Source of the DNA: Acetobacter thailandicus
GTDB lineage: Bacteria > Pseudomonadota > Alphaproteobacteria > Acetobacterales > Acetobacteraceae
DNA: 64,000 nucleotides
Reading direction: 5' to 3'
NCBI RefSeq assembly: GCF_011516655.1
Contig: NZ_WOSV01000001.1
Location: 310,001-374,000 of the forward strand
Shown: one piece after another, positions 57,478 to 64,000 of the stretch
Layout: each line of letters begins with the position of its first letter
Position numbering within the stretch: the first letter of the stretch is position 1
Notes under the pieces: generated by a model
What the model was told of the DNA's origin: nothing
Database searches by the model: none
Seen by the model: only the letters and a program-made list of their open reading frames with translations
Position numbers and translations under genes: made by a program

Positions 57478-59030
57478 TTATAAAGCCATTTTTCTGAAAT
57501 AGGCCCGTCATCTGTTGCCAGTACAGCCTGCAATTCAGCCACTTTTTCATTACCAGGAACAAACTCAAATGTTGTACGCCAGCCTTTAATATTAGGATTA
57601 GGCTCAACCACAACATTACGGATCGTGCCTGATGTTGTCTGTGGAATAAGGTGAAAATGTGTGTCTGCCGGTAAATGCTTAAACGGCTCACCCGTAAAAT
57701 CAATTGCAAAGAAACGGGCCGTTTTATCATCCGTCACGGCACCAACACGTGTTGCACCAACGCGCGCCTGTGACGTGGGGAATGGGTTATCAGCCCCCCA
57801 GTACATGCGATACGTGAAATTATATTCCTTACCTGCAACCAGCGGTGCTTTAGGCCGCCAGAAAGAGACAATATTATCATTCACCTCATTCGGTGTGGGG
57901 ATTTCAACCAGGTCAACCCAGCCCTCACCCCAGTCTCCTATAGGTTCAACCCACAAAGAAGGACGTTTTTCGTAATTGAGCGCGAGATCTTCAAAATCAT
58001 GAAAATTACGACGCCGCTGCATCAGCCCGAAACCATGGGGCGAAACATCAGCAAATGCTGAAAACTGGAGGTCAAGCGGGTTACGCAGAGGGCGGAACAG
58101 CTGCTGACCTGCCCCTGTCCAAATTTGCAGAGCCTCGCTGTCATGTGCGGCAGGGCGCCAGTCATCAACATGATTACGATCGTTTGAATCAAAATAGAAC
58201 ATACCCGTCAGGGGAGCGATGCCAGACTGCTTCATCTCTACCCGTGGGAACAAAGACGACTTCACATCGAAAATTGTTGTATCACCTGGGCGGATAGAGA
58301 AGCTGAATGCCCCGGTAACTGACGGACTGTCGAGCAGACCATGCACGACGATCGTATCAACATTAAGAGCGGGTTTTTCAAGCCAGAAAGCGCGGAACAG
58401 AGCAAATTCCTCACCCTTGGCATCGCCGGTACCGTTCGCAAAGCCACGCGCTGACAAACCGTAATTTTGCCCTTTGGCAACAGCACGGAAGTACGATGCC
58501 CCCAGAAAGACGCAGAACTCTTCCATCACACCAGGGGTATTAATCGCTGTGCGCAAACGTAGCCCGGCAAAACCAAGGTTATCCTGCACTTTTAAGGCCG
58601 GGTCAGCATAACTGAACAAATCAGGGCTGTAAGGAACCGGCGCTGACTGGCCGTCTTTTACTTCATAAATATCGATACGCGGCCGATAGAGAAAACCACG
58701 TGGGAAAAACTCAACATCAAAATCGAGATGCTCGCCGTACCACAGCGCTTTGTCCTCGCGGTATTCAATACCCCGGAACTGATCAAAATTCAGGTTATCA
58801 ATCGCTGCGGGCAAAGTCTGATCAGGCCCGGCATAAGGAGCCGCAGCAAGACGCTTTGCTATCTGCCGCACAGTATCCTGAGTAAAAGCCCCTGTCGCAC
58901 CAGCCATCTGAGCAACATGGGATGCTTCAGCTGCACTGGCCTTACGTGCAGAAAACCCCTGCGCCAGCGTAGCGAGAGTAGCTCCGGCTCCACCCTTTAT
59001 AATGTCTCGTCGCTGTATAGATGACGACAC
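57465..59030 (-). CDS. opgG: Glucan biosynthesis protein OpgG/OpgD with Tat signal
   Basis: 521 residues from GTG 59030, which has AGGAG seven bases upstream; a GTG at 59051 would add seven residues and precede that site. The N-terminus (MSSSIQRRDIIKGGAGATLA) has a twin-arginine signal, more like OpgD than the Sec-exported OpgG of E. coli. Family stretches: FDQFRGIEYREDKALW, RPRIDIYEV, RPLRNPLDLQFSAFAD, GFGLMQRRRNFHDFEDLALNYEKRPSLWVEP and WRPKAPLVAGKEY. Periplasmic glucan-modifying protein working with OpgH. Confidence 0.93.
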   Translation of the reverse strand: MSSSIQRRDIIKGGAGATLATLAQGFSARKASAAEASHVAQMAGATGAFTQDTVRQIAKRLAAAPYAGPDQTLPAAIDNLNFDQFRGIEYREDKALWYGEHLDFDVEFFPRGFLYRPRIDIYEVKDGQSAPVPYSPDLFSYADPALKVQDNLGFAGLRLRTAINTPGVMEEFCVFLGASYFRAVAKGQNYGLSARGFANGTGDAKGEEFALFRAFWLEKPALNVDTIVVHGLLDSPSVTGAFSFSIRPGDTTIFDVKSSLFPRVEMKQSGIAPLTGMFYFDSNDRNHVDDWRPAAHDSEALQIWTGAGQQLFRPLRNPLDLQFSAFADVSPHGFGLMQRRRNFHDFEDLALNYEKRPSLWVEPIGDWGEGWVDLVEIPTPNEVNDNIVSFWRPKAPLVAGKEYNFTYRMYWGADNPFPTSQARVGATRVGAVTDDKTARFFAIDFTGEPFKHLPADTHFHLIPQTTSGTIRNVVVEPNPNIKGWRTTFEFVPGNEKVAELQAVLATDDGPISEKWLYKWTP

Positions 59031-59121
59031 GCCTGATCTCCTGTTATACACCGCTTTATTCTGCGATATTATTTTTCATCCGGACTATGCTGACCATACT
59101 TATATGAATTTAGATTTTTTT

Positions 59122-59475
59122 TTAAGTCTTTGTCTTCTGACCTGCCAGCAAACGGCGTAAACGGGCCATATCCTCAGCACAGGCAACTGCTGCCTCTGCT
59201 TCCATTTTGCGATAAAGGGCGAGTACTGCAAGCCCCAGTTGCGTAACCGTAGCGCCGCCGCCGCCGCCCGTGCGTGTTGTCACTACAGGAGAGGAAAAAA
59301 GCTGATTGAGGCTGTCAACCAGAAGCCATGTCCGCCTGTAAGACATGCCCATGGCCCGCCCGGCTGCAGAAATAGAGCCCGTTTCGGCAAGTTTTTCAAG
59401 TAAACGTATTTTCCCGTGACCCAGCACAGGCGTATCATCTGCATCAAGGCGCAGCGTGAGTCTTACTTCCGGCAT
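59122..59475 (-). CDS. ModE-type winged-helix DNA-binding protein lacking molybdate domain
   Basis: 117 residues consisting only of a ModE/LysR-type N-terminal winged helix: GHGKIRLLEKLAETGSISAAGRAMGMSYRRTWLLVDSLN, then the wing with TGGGGGATVTQLGLAVLALYRKME. Full ModE (about 260 residues) has paired TOBE domains that bind molybdate; these are missing. No mod transport genes adjoin. Likely a regulator of molybdenum or other metal genes elsewhere, inference only. Confidence 0.8.
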   Translation of the reverse strand: MPEVRLTLRLDADDTPVLGHGKIRLLEKLAETGSISAAGRAMGMSYRRTWLLVDSLNQLFSSPVVTTRTGGGGGATVTQLGLAVLALYRKMEAEAAVACAEDMARLRRLLAGQKTKT

Positions 59476-59576
59476 GATCTGACAGCTTCAGTTCACAGCA
59501 GAGAATATTTGCATGAGACGCTAAACCTCTGAATAGCTATTTTTTTCAACTAAATAAGTCGGGACATTTTAAAATA

Positions 59577-60095
59577 ATGCCTGTTATGTGCCCCTCTAGC
59601 ATCTGGCGCCTCATGACACCAGACGATCTTATCAGTGTCACCAGCCTGGCCACACAGATACACACTGACTACCCCGAAGATGCGGCAGTTTTTGCCAACC
59701 GCCTGCAACTGGCACCTGATGGCTGTTTTGTGCTGAACAAAGGAGCATTGATTGAGGGGTATATTCTCAGTCACCCCTGGTTTGGGTGCATAACACCGAA
59801 ACTAAATGCCATACTCACAGCCCTGCCTCAGGCCCCTGACCGCTGGTATATCCACGATATTGTATTAAGTCCTACAACAAGAGGGCTGGGACTTGCCGGC
59901 ACCGGTATTGCTCTGATGGAAACCATAGCCCGAAGCTATGCTCTGCCCTGCATCAGTCTGGTTTCAACACGGCTTGCCCTGAAATTCTGGGAGAAACAGG
60001 GATTCACACCAGAAAACATTTCTACGGAAGAAGAAAAAGTGCTGGCTTCTTATGACCCCGAAGCCAGACTTTTATCACGCATAATAGCAGACTAA
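59577..60095 (+). CDS. GNAT-family N-acetyltransferase
   Basis: 172-residue acetyl-CoA-dependent acyltransferase. LMTPDDLISVTSLATQIHTDYPE is the first helix-strand unit, WYIHDIVLSPTTRGLGLAGTGIALMETI contains the acetyl-CoA pyrophosphate loop (R-G-x-G-L-A), and LKFWEKQGF is the terminal motif. Substrate unknown. Converges on recA with a two-base gap. Confidence 0.86.
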   Translation: MPVMCPSSIWRLMTPDDLISVTSLATQIHTDYPEDAAVFANRLQLAPDGCFVLNKGALIEGYILSHPWFGCITPKLNAILTALPQAPDRWYIHDIVLSPTTRGLGLAGTGIALMETIARSYALPCISLVSTRLALKFWEKQGFTPENISTEEEKVLASYDPEARLLSRIIAD

Positions 60096-60097
60096 CT

Positions 60098-61135
60098 CTA
60101 CTCGTCTGCGTCTGCACTTTCATCAGGCTCAGGTGACGCCATCATGGAATCTGCCACTACACCGGCATGAACACGTACTTTTTGTTCAATATCTGCCGCC
60201 ATTTCAGGGTGATCACGCAGAAACTGCTTGGCATTTTCACGGCCCTGGCCAATGCGCTGGCTATCGTAGGAGAACCAGGCGCCTGACTTTTCAACCACGC
60301 CAGCTTTCACACCAAGGTCAAGCAACTCGCCGACCTTACTCACCCCTTCGCCATACATAATGTCAAATTCAACCTGGCGAAAAGGAGGGGCCATTTTATT
60401 TTTAACGACCTTAACCCGGGTCTGATTACCCACGACTTCATCTTTATCTTTAATAGAGCCGATACGACGAATATCGAGACGCACTGAGGCATAAAATTTC
60501 AGTGCGTTACCCCCCGTTGTTGTCTCGGGGCTGCCGAACATTACACCGATTTTCAGACGAATCTGGTTAAGGAAAATCATCATGGTGTTAGAGCGTGCGA
60601 CCGAACCTGTCAGCTTACGCAATGCCTGGCTCATCAGCCGGGCATGCAGGCCAACATGGCTGTCGCCCATATCACCCTCAAGCTCTGCACGCGGCACAAG
60701 AGCTGCCACACTGTCGACAACCAGCACATCAATTGCACCCGAACGCACGAGCGTATCGGCAATTTCAAGTGCCTGCTCACCCGCATCCGGCTGGCTGATC
60801 AGCAGGTTATCAACATCAACGCCAAGCTTTTTGGCATATCCGGGGTCCAGAGCATGCTCAGCATCAATAAAAGCGCAGGTGCCGCCTTTTTTCTGTGCTT
60901 CAGCAATAGCATGCAAAGCAAGAGTGGTTTTACCAGAACTCTCCGGGCCGTAAATCTCGATTACGCGACCACGTGGCAAACCACCAATGCCGAGCGCAAT
61001 ATCAAGCCCCAGAGAGCCGGTAGGAATGACGTCAGCCTGTTCACGCGGGCGCTGGCCCAGCCGCATAACAGACCCTTTACCAAAAGCACGCTCGATCTGC
61101 CCGAGTGCACCTTCAAGAGCTTTTGCCTTATCCAT
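60098..61135 (-). CDS. recA: Recombinase RecA
   Basis: 345 residues. Walker [14 protein letters not shown], the N-terminal [28 protein letters not shown] (Walker B), and the L2 loop [26 protein letters not shown] are diagnostic. The acidic tail ends [10 protein letters not shown]. Strand exchange and SOS induction. An SOS box lies about 190 bases upstream of the start. Confidence 0.98.
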   Translation of the reverse strand: MDKAKALEGALGQIERAFGKGSVMRLGQRPREQADVIPTGSLGLDIALGIGGLPRGRVIEIYGPESSGKTTLALHAIAEAQKKGGTCAFIDAEHALDPGYAKKLGVDVDNLLISQPDAGEQALEIADTLVRSGAIDVLVVDSVAALVPRAELEGDMGDSHVGLHARLMSQALRKLTGSVARSNTMMIFLNQIRLKIGVMFGSPETTTGGNALKFYASVRLDIRRIGSIKDKDEVVGNQTRVKVVKNKMAPPFRQVEFDIMYGEGVSKVGELLDLGVKAGVVEKSGAWFSYDSQRIGQGRENAKQFLRDHPEMAADIEQKVRVHAGVVADSMMASPEPDESADADE

Positions 61136-61301
61136 ACCCTACCCTTCCTGCTGTCTGTCAGACATTATACTGCACAGGCTGCACGGTGCGCCTGTATTTT
61201 GATTCTACGGGCGCTTCCTGCTTAAGCGCATGCCTGACAACACCCGTTTCAGCCCGTCATACTGCCTGTTCTGCACACTCAGCACAACGCATTAAGAAAC
61301 C

Positions 61302-61338
61302 GTTCTTCTTTTGTTTTATTTAGGAACAAAAGAAGAAC
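61302..61338 (-). promoter_or_regulatory. SOS (LexA) box of recA inside a 14-bp palindrome
   Basis: 61324-61338 reads GAACAAAAGAAGAAC on the plus strand, which is GTTC-N7-GTTC on the recA strand, the alphaproteobacterial LexA consensus. The 14 bases 61325-61338 are an exact inverted repeat of 61302-61315, with a 9-base loop, so a near-perfect second half-copy (GTTC-N7-GTTT) faces it. This could bind two LexA dimers or form a hairpin in the leader. Confidence 0.8.
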
Positions 61339-61393
61339 ATGTGTAGTGAAATTATTGAAAAAATGCAAGCTGTGTATCCGACAGAGCCGTGTC

Positions 61394-62833
61394 TTATTTT
61401 TTCTGGTTATCCTGGTTACCGGAAACCGCCAGACCGCTGCCACGAGGGTCTGTCCAGCCGAAGCATTTTTTTTCATCTCCCGGCAAACCGTCGCGACATG
61501 ACACAAAATTTGCACGTCCATTGCCATTACCCACTTTAGGTTTCACCCCTAAAATAGCAGCCCTGAGCGCAATTGCTGCTGTATCAGCTGCGACATTTTG
61601 CCCTGAAGCTGTTGCGGCAGCATGGAAATAATCTTTGTTTTTATGTGCTATCGCCGCCGCCAGCATAGGCAGAGGTAATCTGGCAGGAGAGGCTGCAAGA
61701 ACGATACCTGTAGAACCTGCGACACGGCCTGTACCAAACAGATTATTCATTGTCAGAGCACAACCAACAGTCTCTCCCTGGCGGTCAGTCACAATGAAGG
61801 AGGTAGATGCCGGCAGAGCACTCAGGTTACCCCCCTGAGGGAAACGCTGCGAATCCACCATAGACTGCGCCATATTTACATTTATCGGCTTACCATTCGT
61901 CTGATTACGCCAGCCTGACACGACGGATTCACCAATCAGCACACCCTGATTCTGATGATGTGTCAGAGCCGCCGCCATACCCAGACCACCATCAGCCGGA
62001 GGAGGCAGTAAATTCACCCTCAACCCGTTAATATCCAGAGATAAAGGAGCCGAAACCGTTGCGAGGTTGCGCCTCATATCAGCCATAGACACTCCCCCAC
62101 CGGCATCGTGAGCAGCCTGAGAGAACACCTGACCAAGAGAGCCTGTATATAAATCACCTGTCCCGGCTGTGCGAATGCGCTCAAGAGATCCTGCAAGACG
62201 TGACTGCACCATCAGGTCATTCGTCTTCAGAATTTCTCCTTTGCCATTGCTAAAAATCGCCTGTGCTTTTTCATCTGCCAGCAAGGCAGCGTCAACTGTG
62301 CTCAGATCTGAAGCCAGTAATGTGCCAACAGGCACACCGTCACGGGCCATATTACGAGCCGGCATCAGCGTTTCGGAGAAATCGACACTGCCATAATGCA
62401 ACTGCATCAGATAAAAGCCACGCACCAGCATAGGGACCGCAGCAGGACGCTCAGCTCCTGCCTCCGTTCCCGCCGGGGGCAGAAACAGAAAAGCTTCGCC
62501 ATTCTTCTGCCCGGGTTTCCAGGCAAGACAGGCACCACCGGCTCCCAGTGAAGCACGTGAAGGTAATGTTACAGATAAAGCCAGCCCCAGTGTTGCCGCA
62601 GCATCTGCCGCATTACCGCCCCGGGCCAGTACATCACGCGCAGCAAGCGCTGCCAGAGGTTCATCAGCGACAACTTCTCCGACAAAACCAGAAACAGCCG
62701 TGAGCTGAGGTGCTGAAGACCCTCCACAACCCGCCAGTAACGCTGCCATAAACAAACTGGCAGCCACACGTGCGGGAGCGGAAAAGATCGATGTACGTCG
62801 GGCAGAACCGGGGCTTAAATAACGCTCGGACAC
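61394..62833 (-). CDS. Gamma-glutamyltransferase-family lipoprotein with altered active site
   Basis: 479 residues from GTG 62833, which has GGAGAG upstream (a GTG at 62869 is possible). A lipoprotein signal ends in LLAGC. The GGT fold is clear: VVADEPLAALAARDVLARGGNAADAA, PPPADGG, and MNNLFGTGRVAGSTGIVL. Key active-site residues differ. The autoprocessing/nucleophile Thr region reads A-S343-T344-S345 instead of N-T-T-H, and the oxyanion-hole Ser-Ser pair (PLSSM in E. coli) is PLPML here. It may be inactive, use Ser as nucleophile, or have another substrate. Last gene before the recA promoter. Confidence 0.8.
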   Translation of the reverse strand: MSERYLSPGSARRTSIFSAPARVAASLFMAALLAGCGGSSAPQLTAVSGFVGEVVADEPLAALAARDVLARGGNAADAAATLGLALSVTLPSRASLGAGGACLAWKPGQKNGEAFLFLPPAGTEAGAERPAAVPMLVRGFYLMQLHYGSVDFSETLMPARNMARDGVPVGTLLASDLSTVDAALLADEKAQAIFSNGKGEILKTNDLMVQSRLAGSLERIRTAGTGDLYTGSLGQVFSQAAHDAGGGVSMADMRRNLATVSAPLSLDINGLRVNLLPPPADGGLGMAAALTHHQNQGVLIGESVVSGWRNQTNGKPINVNMAQSMVDSQRFPQGGNLSALPASTSFIVTDRQGETVGCALTMNNLFGTGRVAGSTGIVLAASPARLPLPMLAAAIAHKNKDYFHAAATASGQNVAADTAAIALRAAILGVKPKVGNGNGRANFVSCRDGLPGDEKKCFGWTDPRGSGLAVSGNQDNQKK

Positions 62834-62996
62834 GTCAGGATCTCTCCATTTATTCTCAGATACGCTCACAGACAGATTTTAGCTGCCTTCTTTTCGATAG
62901 CCATCTTCGGCACACTCAGCAACACATACTCTGCGTTTGTGGTAAAGCTTTCTGTCTGCAATTCCCATTCTAACGCTTCTGCATTAGGGTAAAATC

Positions 62997-63770
62997 ATGA
63001 AAAAATCAGTTTTTCCCTCTCTCAGGCAACTTACTTTTGTAACCGGTGCCTGTCTTTCGCTTTCAGGTTTTTCTGTACCAGCTTATGCTGACAGCCAGAG
63101 CTTTACACCCGAGCAGCGTAAAGAAATCGTAAACATTGTGCGCGACGCACTTAAAACAGACCCCTCTATTCTGGCAGATGCCGTTGCCTCCATGCAGGCG
63201 CAGGCCACAGCAAAGCAGCAGTCTGATGCTCTTGCCGCTGTACGGGCGCACAAAGACCTGTTTGGACAGAGCAACACAGACATTGTTCTGGGCAACCCTC
63301 ATGGCACACTGGAAGTTGTAGAGTTTTACGACCCACGCTGCCCTTATTGCCGCAAGGTTCTGTCAGACCTGGACAAACTCGTTGCAAGCGAGCATGACCT
63401 GCGCCTGGTAGAAAAAATTGTGCCTGTTCTGGGCCCGAACAGTGTTCTCGACGCCCGTGCTATTCTGGCCGCCGGTGAGCAGCATGCTTACAAAGAGTTT
63501 CAGCTTGCTCTGATGAGCGACACGGCAAGTCCGTCAACAGATCGTATTCGCCGGGTTGCGCAGCATATTGGCCTGAATGCCAATCAGCTTATAAAAGACA
63601 TGCAGAGCCCAAAAGTGGCTACCGCCCTGCATAACAACATAGAGCTGGCCCGCTCCATCAACCTCGACGGCACACCAACGTTTGTCTTTGGTGATCTGCA
63701 GATTGTTCCCGGTGCGGTTTCTCTCGATGAGTTAAAAACCGCTCTCGCCCGCATGCGAAAAAGCCACTGA
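62997..63770 (+). CDS. DsbA/ScsC-family periplasmic thiol-disulfide protein
   Basis: 257 residues. Signal peptide (cut after AYADS or nearby), an N-terminal alpha-helical stretch that resembles the oligomerising stalk of DsbG/ScsC-like proteins, then a thioredoxin-fold domain with VVEFYDPRCPYCRKVL (CPYC active site near 120) and a cis-proline loop NLDGTPTFVFGD. Probably an isomerase or oxidase for secreted proteins such as the c-type cytochromes; the substrates are inferred. Confidence 0.88.
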   Translation: MKKSVFPSLRQLTFVTGACLSLSGFSVPAYADSQSFTPEQRKEIVNIVRDALKTDPSILADAVASMQAQATAKQQSDALAAVRAHKDLFGQSNTDIVLGNPHGTLEVVEFYDPRCPYCRKVLSDLDKLVASEHDLRLVEKIVPVLGPNSVLDARAILAAGEQHAYKEFQLALMSDTASPSTDRIRRVAQHIGLNANQLIKDMQSPKVATALHNNIELARSINLDGTPTFVFGDLQIVPGAVSLDELKTALARMRKSH

Positions 63771-63776
63771 AAAATT

Positions 63777-63812
63777 CAGACATTCCTCCTCGTTTAAGAG
63801 CAGGAATGTCTG
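63777..63812 (-). terminator. Terminator of hemA
   Basis: CAGACATTCCT and AGGAATGTCTG (11 perfect pairs) are followed on the minus strand by AATTTTT. It ends the minus-strand hemA transcript just after its stop codon and also faces the DsbA-like gene on the plus strand. Confidence 0.85.
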
Positions 63813-63823
63813 CCAGCCAAAAG

Positions 63824-64000
63824 TTAGCCAACACCCTCTGGCTGCGGTTGCCAGGTGTGCACGATACCTTCCTCACGAAACAAAACAGAGAGCGCGCGCA
63901 CCATATCATCCATCATTTCATCCGTATGTGACGGACCTGGTGTCAGGCGCAGGCGCTCTGTTCCGACAGGTACAGTCGGGTAATTAACAGGCGTTGCGTA
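63824..64000 (-). CDS. hemA: 5-aminolevulinate synthase (C-terminal end only)
   Basis: The last 58 residues, YATPVNYPTVPVGTERLRLT and onwards, match the C-terminus of alphaproteobacterial ALAS, which condenses glycine and succinyl-CoA in the C4 route to haem. The rest lies beyond the right edge. Stop codon at 63824-63826, followed by a terminator. Confidence 0.9.
   Translation of the reverse strand, partial: YATPVNYPTVPVGTERLRLTPGPSHTDEMMDDMVRALSVLFREEGIVHTWQPQPEGVG

Noticed and set aside
61339-61539. Short plus-strand ORF beginning at the recA SOS palindrome
   Set aside because: It runs antisense into the GGT-like gene, has no ribosome site or recognisable domain, and is a shadow frame.

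Overview
The window looks like chromosome from an acetic acid bacterium (family Acetobacteraceae, Alphaproteobacteria). The strongest pointers are a membrane-bound PQQ-dependent alcohol dehydrogenase with its three-haem cytochrome c subunit (adhA-adhB), the C-terminus of a C4-pathway 5-aminolevulinate synthase, the aroA-cmk-rpsA and hrcA/rph-rdgB gene orders, and an alphaproteobacterial SOS box (GAAC-N7-GAAC) upstream of recA. I cannot fix the genus. Base composition and codon use look even throughout. I see no insertion sequence, prophage, CRISPR array, rRNA or tRNA. It is mainly core genome, with a few lineage-specific genes.

Layout. 1-5.5 kb: a Bax-inhibitor-1-like membrane protein (cut by the left edge), a 2H-phosphoesterase relative that has lost its catalytic histidines, and adhAB. 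5.5-14 kb, minus strand: glycerate kinase, nadC, nadA, apt, a hybrid sensor kinase, a Bcr/CflA efflux pump and a VTT-domain membrane protein. 14-18.7 kb, plus strand: haem A synthase, a GT25-like glycosyltransferase, and leuA preceded by a leucine-rich leader peptide. 18.9-24.7 kb: the rod-shape operon mreB-mreC-mreD-mrdA-rodA. 25-32.6 kb: a sugar/H+ symporter and a complete tripartite RND efflux operon. 32.7-36.8 kb, minus strand: a TonB energising operon (tonB-exbB-exbD-exbD-TPR). 37.2-42.3 kb, minus strand: prfB with a programmed frameshift, PBP1A and hrcA. 42.4-45.7 kb: rph-rdgB, an exported methyltransferase-like protein, and a divergent HxlR regulator/flavoprotein pair. 45.7-49.8 kb: aroA-cmk-rpsA. 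50-54.8 kb: a zinc-ribbon protein, folB with a FolM-like reductase, recR, ybaB, dnaX and the SRP RNA. 55-64 kb: a small secreted protein, opgGH, a ModE-like DNA-binding domain, a GNAT acetyltransferase, recA with its SOS box, a divergent gamma-glutamyltransferase-like lipoprotein, a DsbA-family protein and the 3' end of hemA.

Themes. The envelope dominates: cell elongation (mre/mrdA/rodA, PBP1A), osmoregulated glucans (opgGH), TonB energy transfer, multidrug efflux and periplasmic ethanol oxidation. The most unusual items are regulatory or degenerate. The prfB autoregulatory frameshift site carries UAA where UGA is usual. A leucine-rich leader peptide precedes leuA. The mreB-mreC gap is strongly folded and holds a 20-codon ORF. 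Two proteins keep an enzyme fold with altered active sites (the ThpR-like and GGT-like proteins). Several unassigned perfect palindromes lie upstream of transporter genes and between genes of one operon. I found no clearly new multi-gene defence or biosynthetic system.
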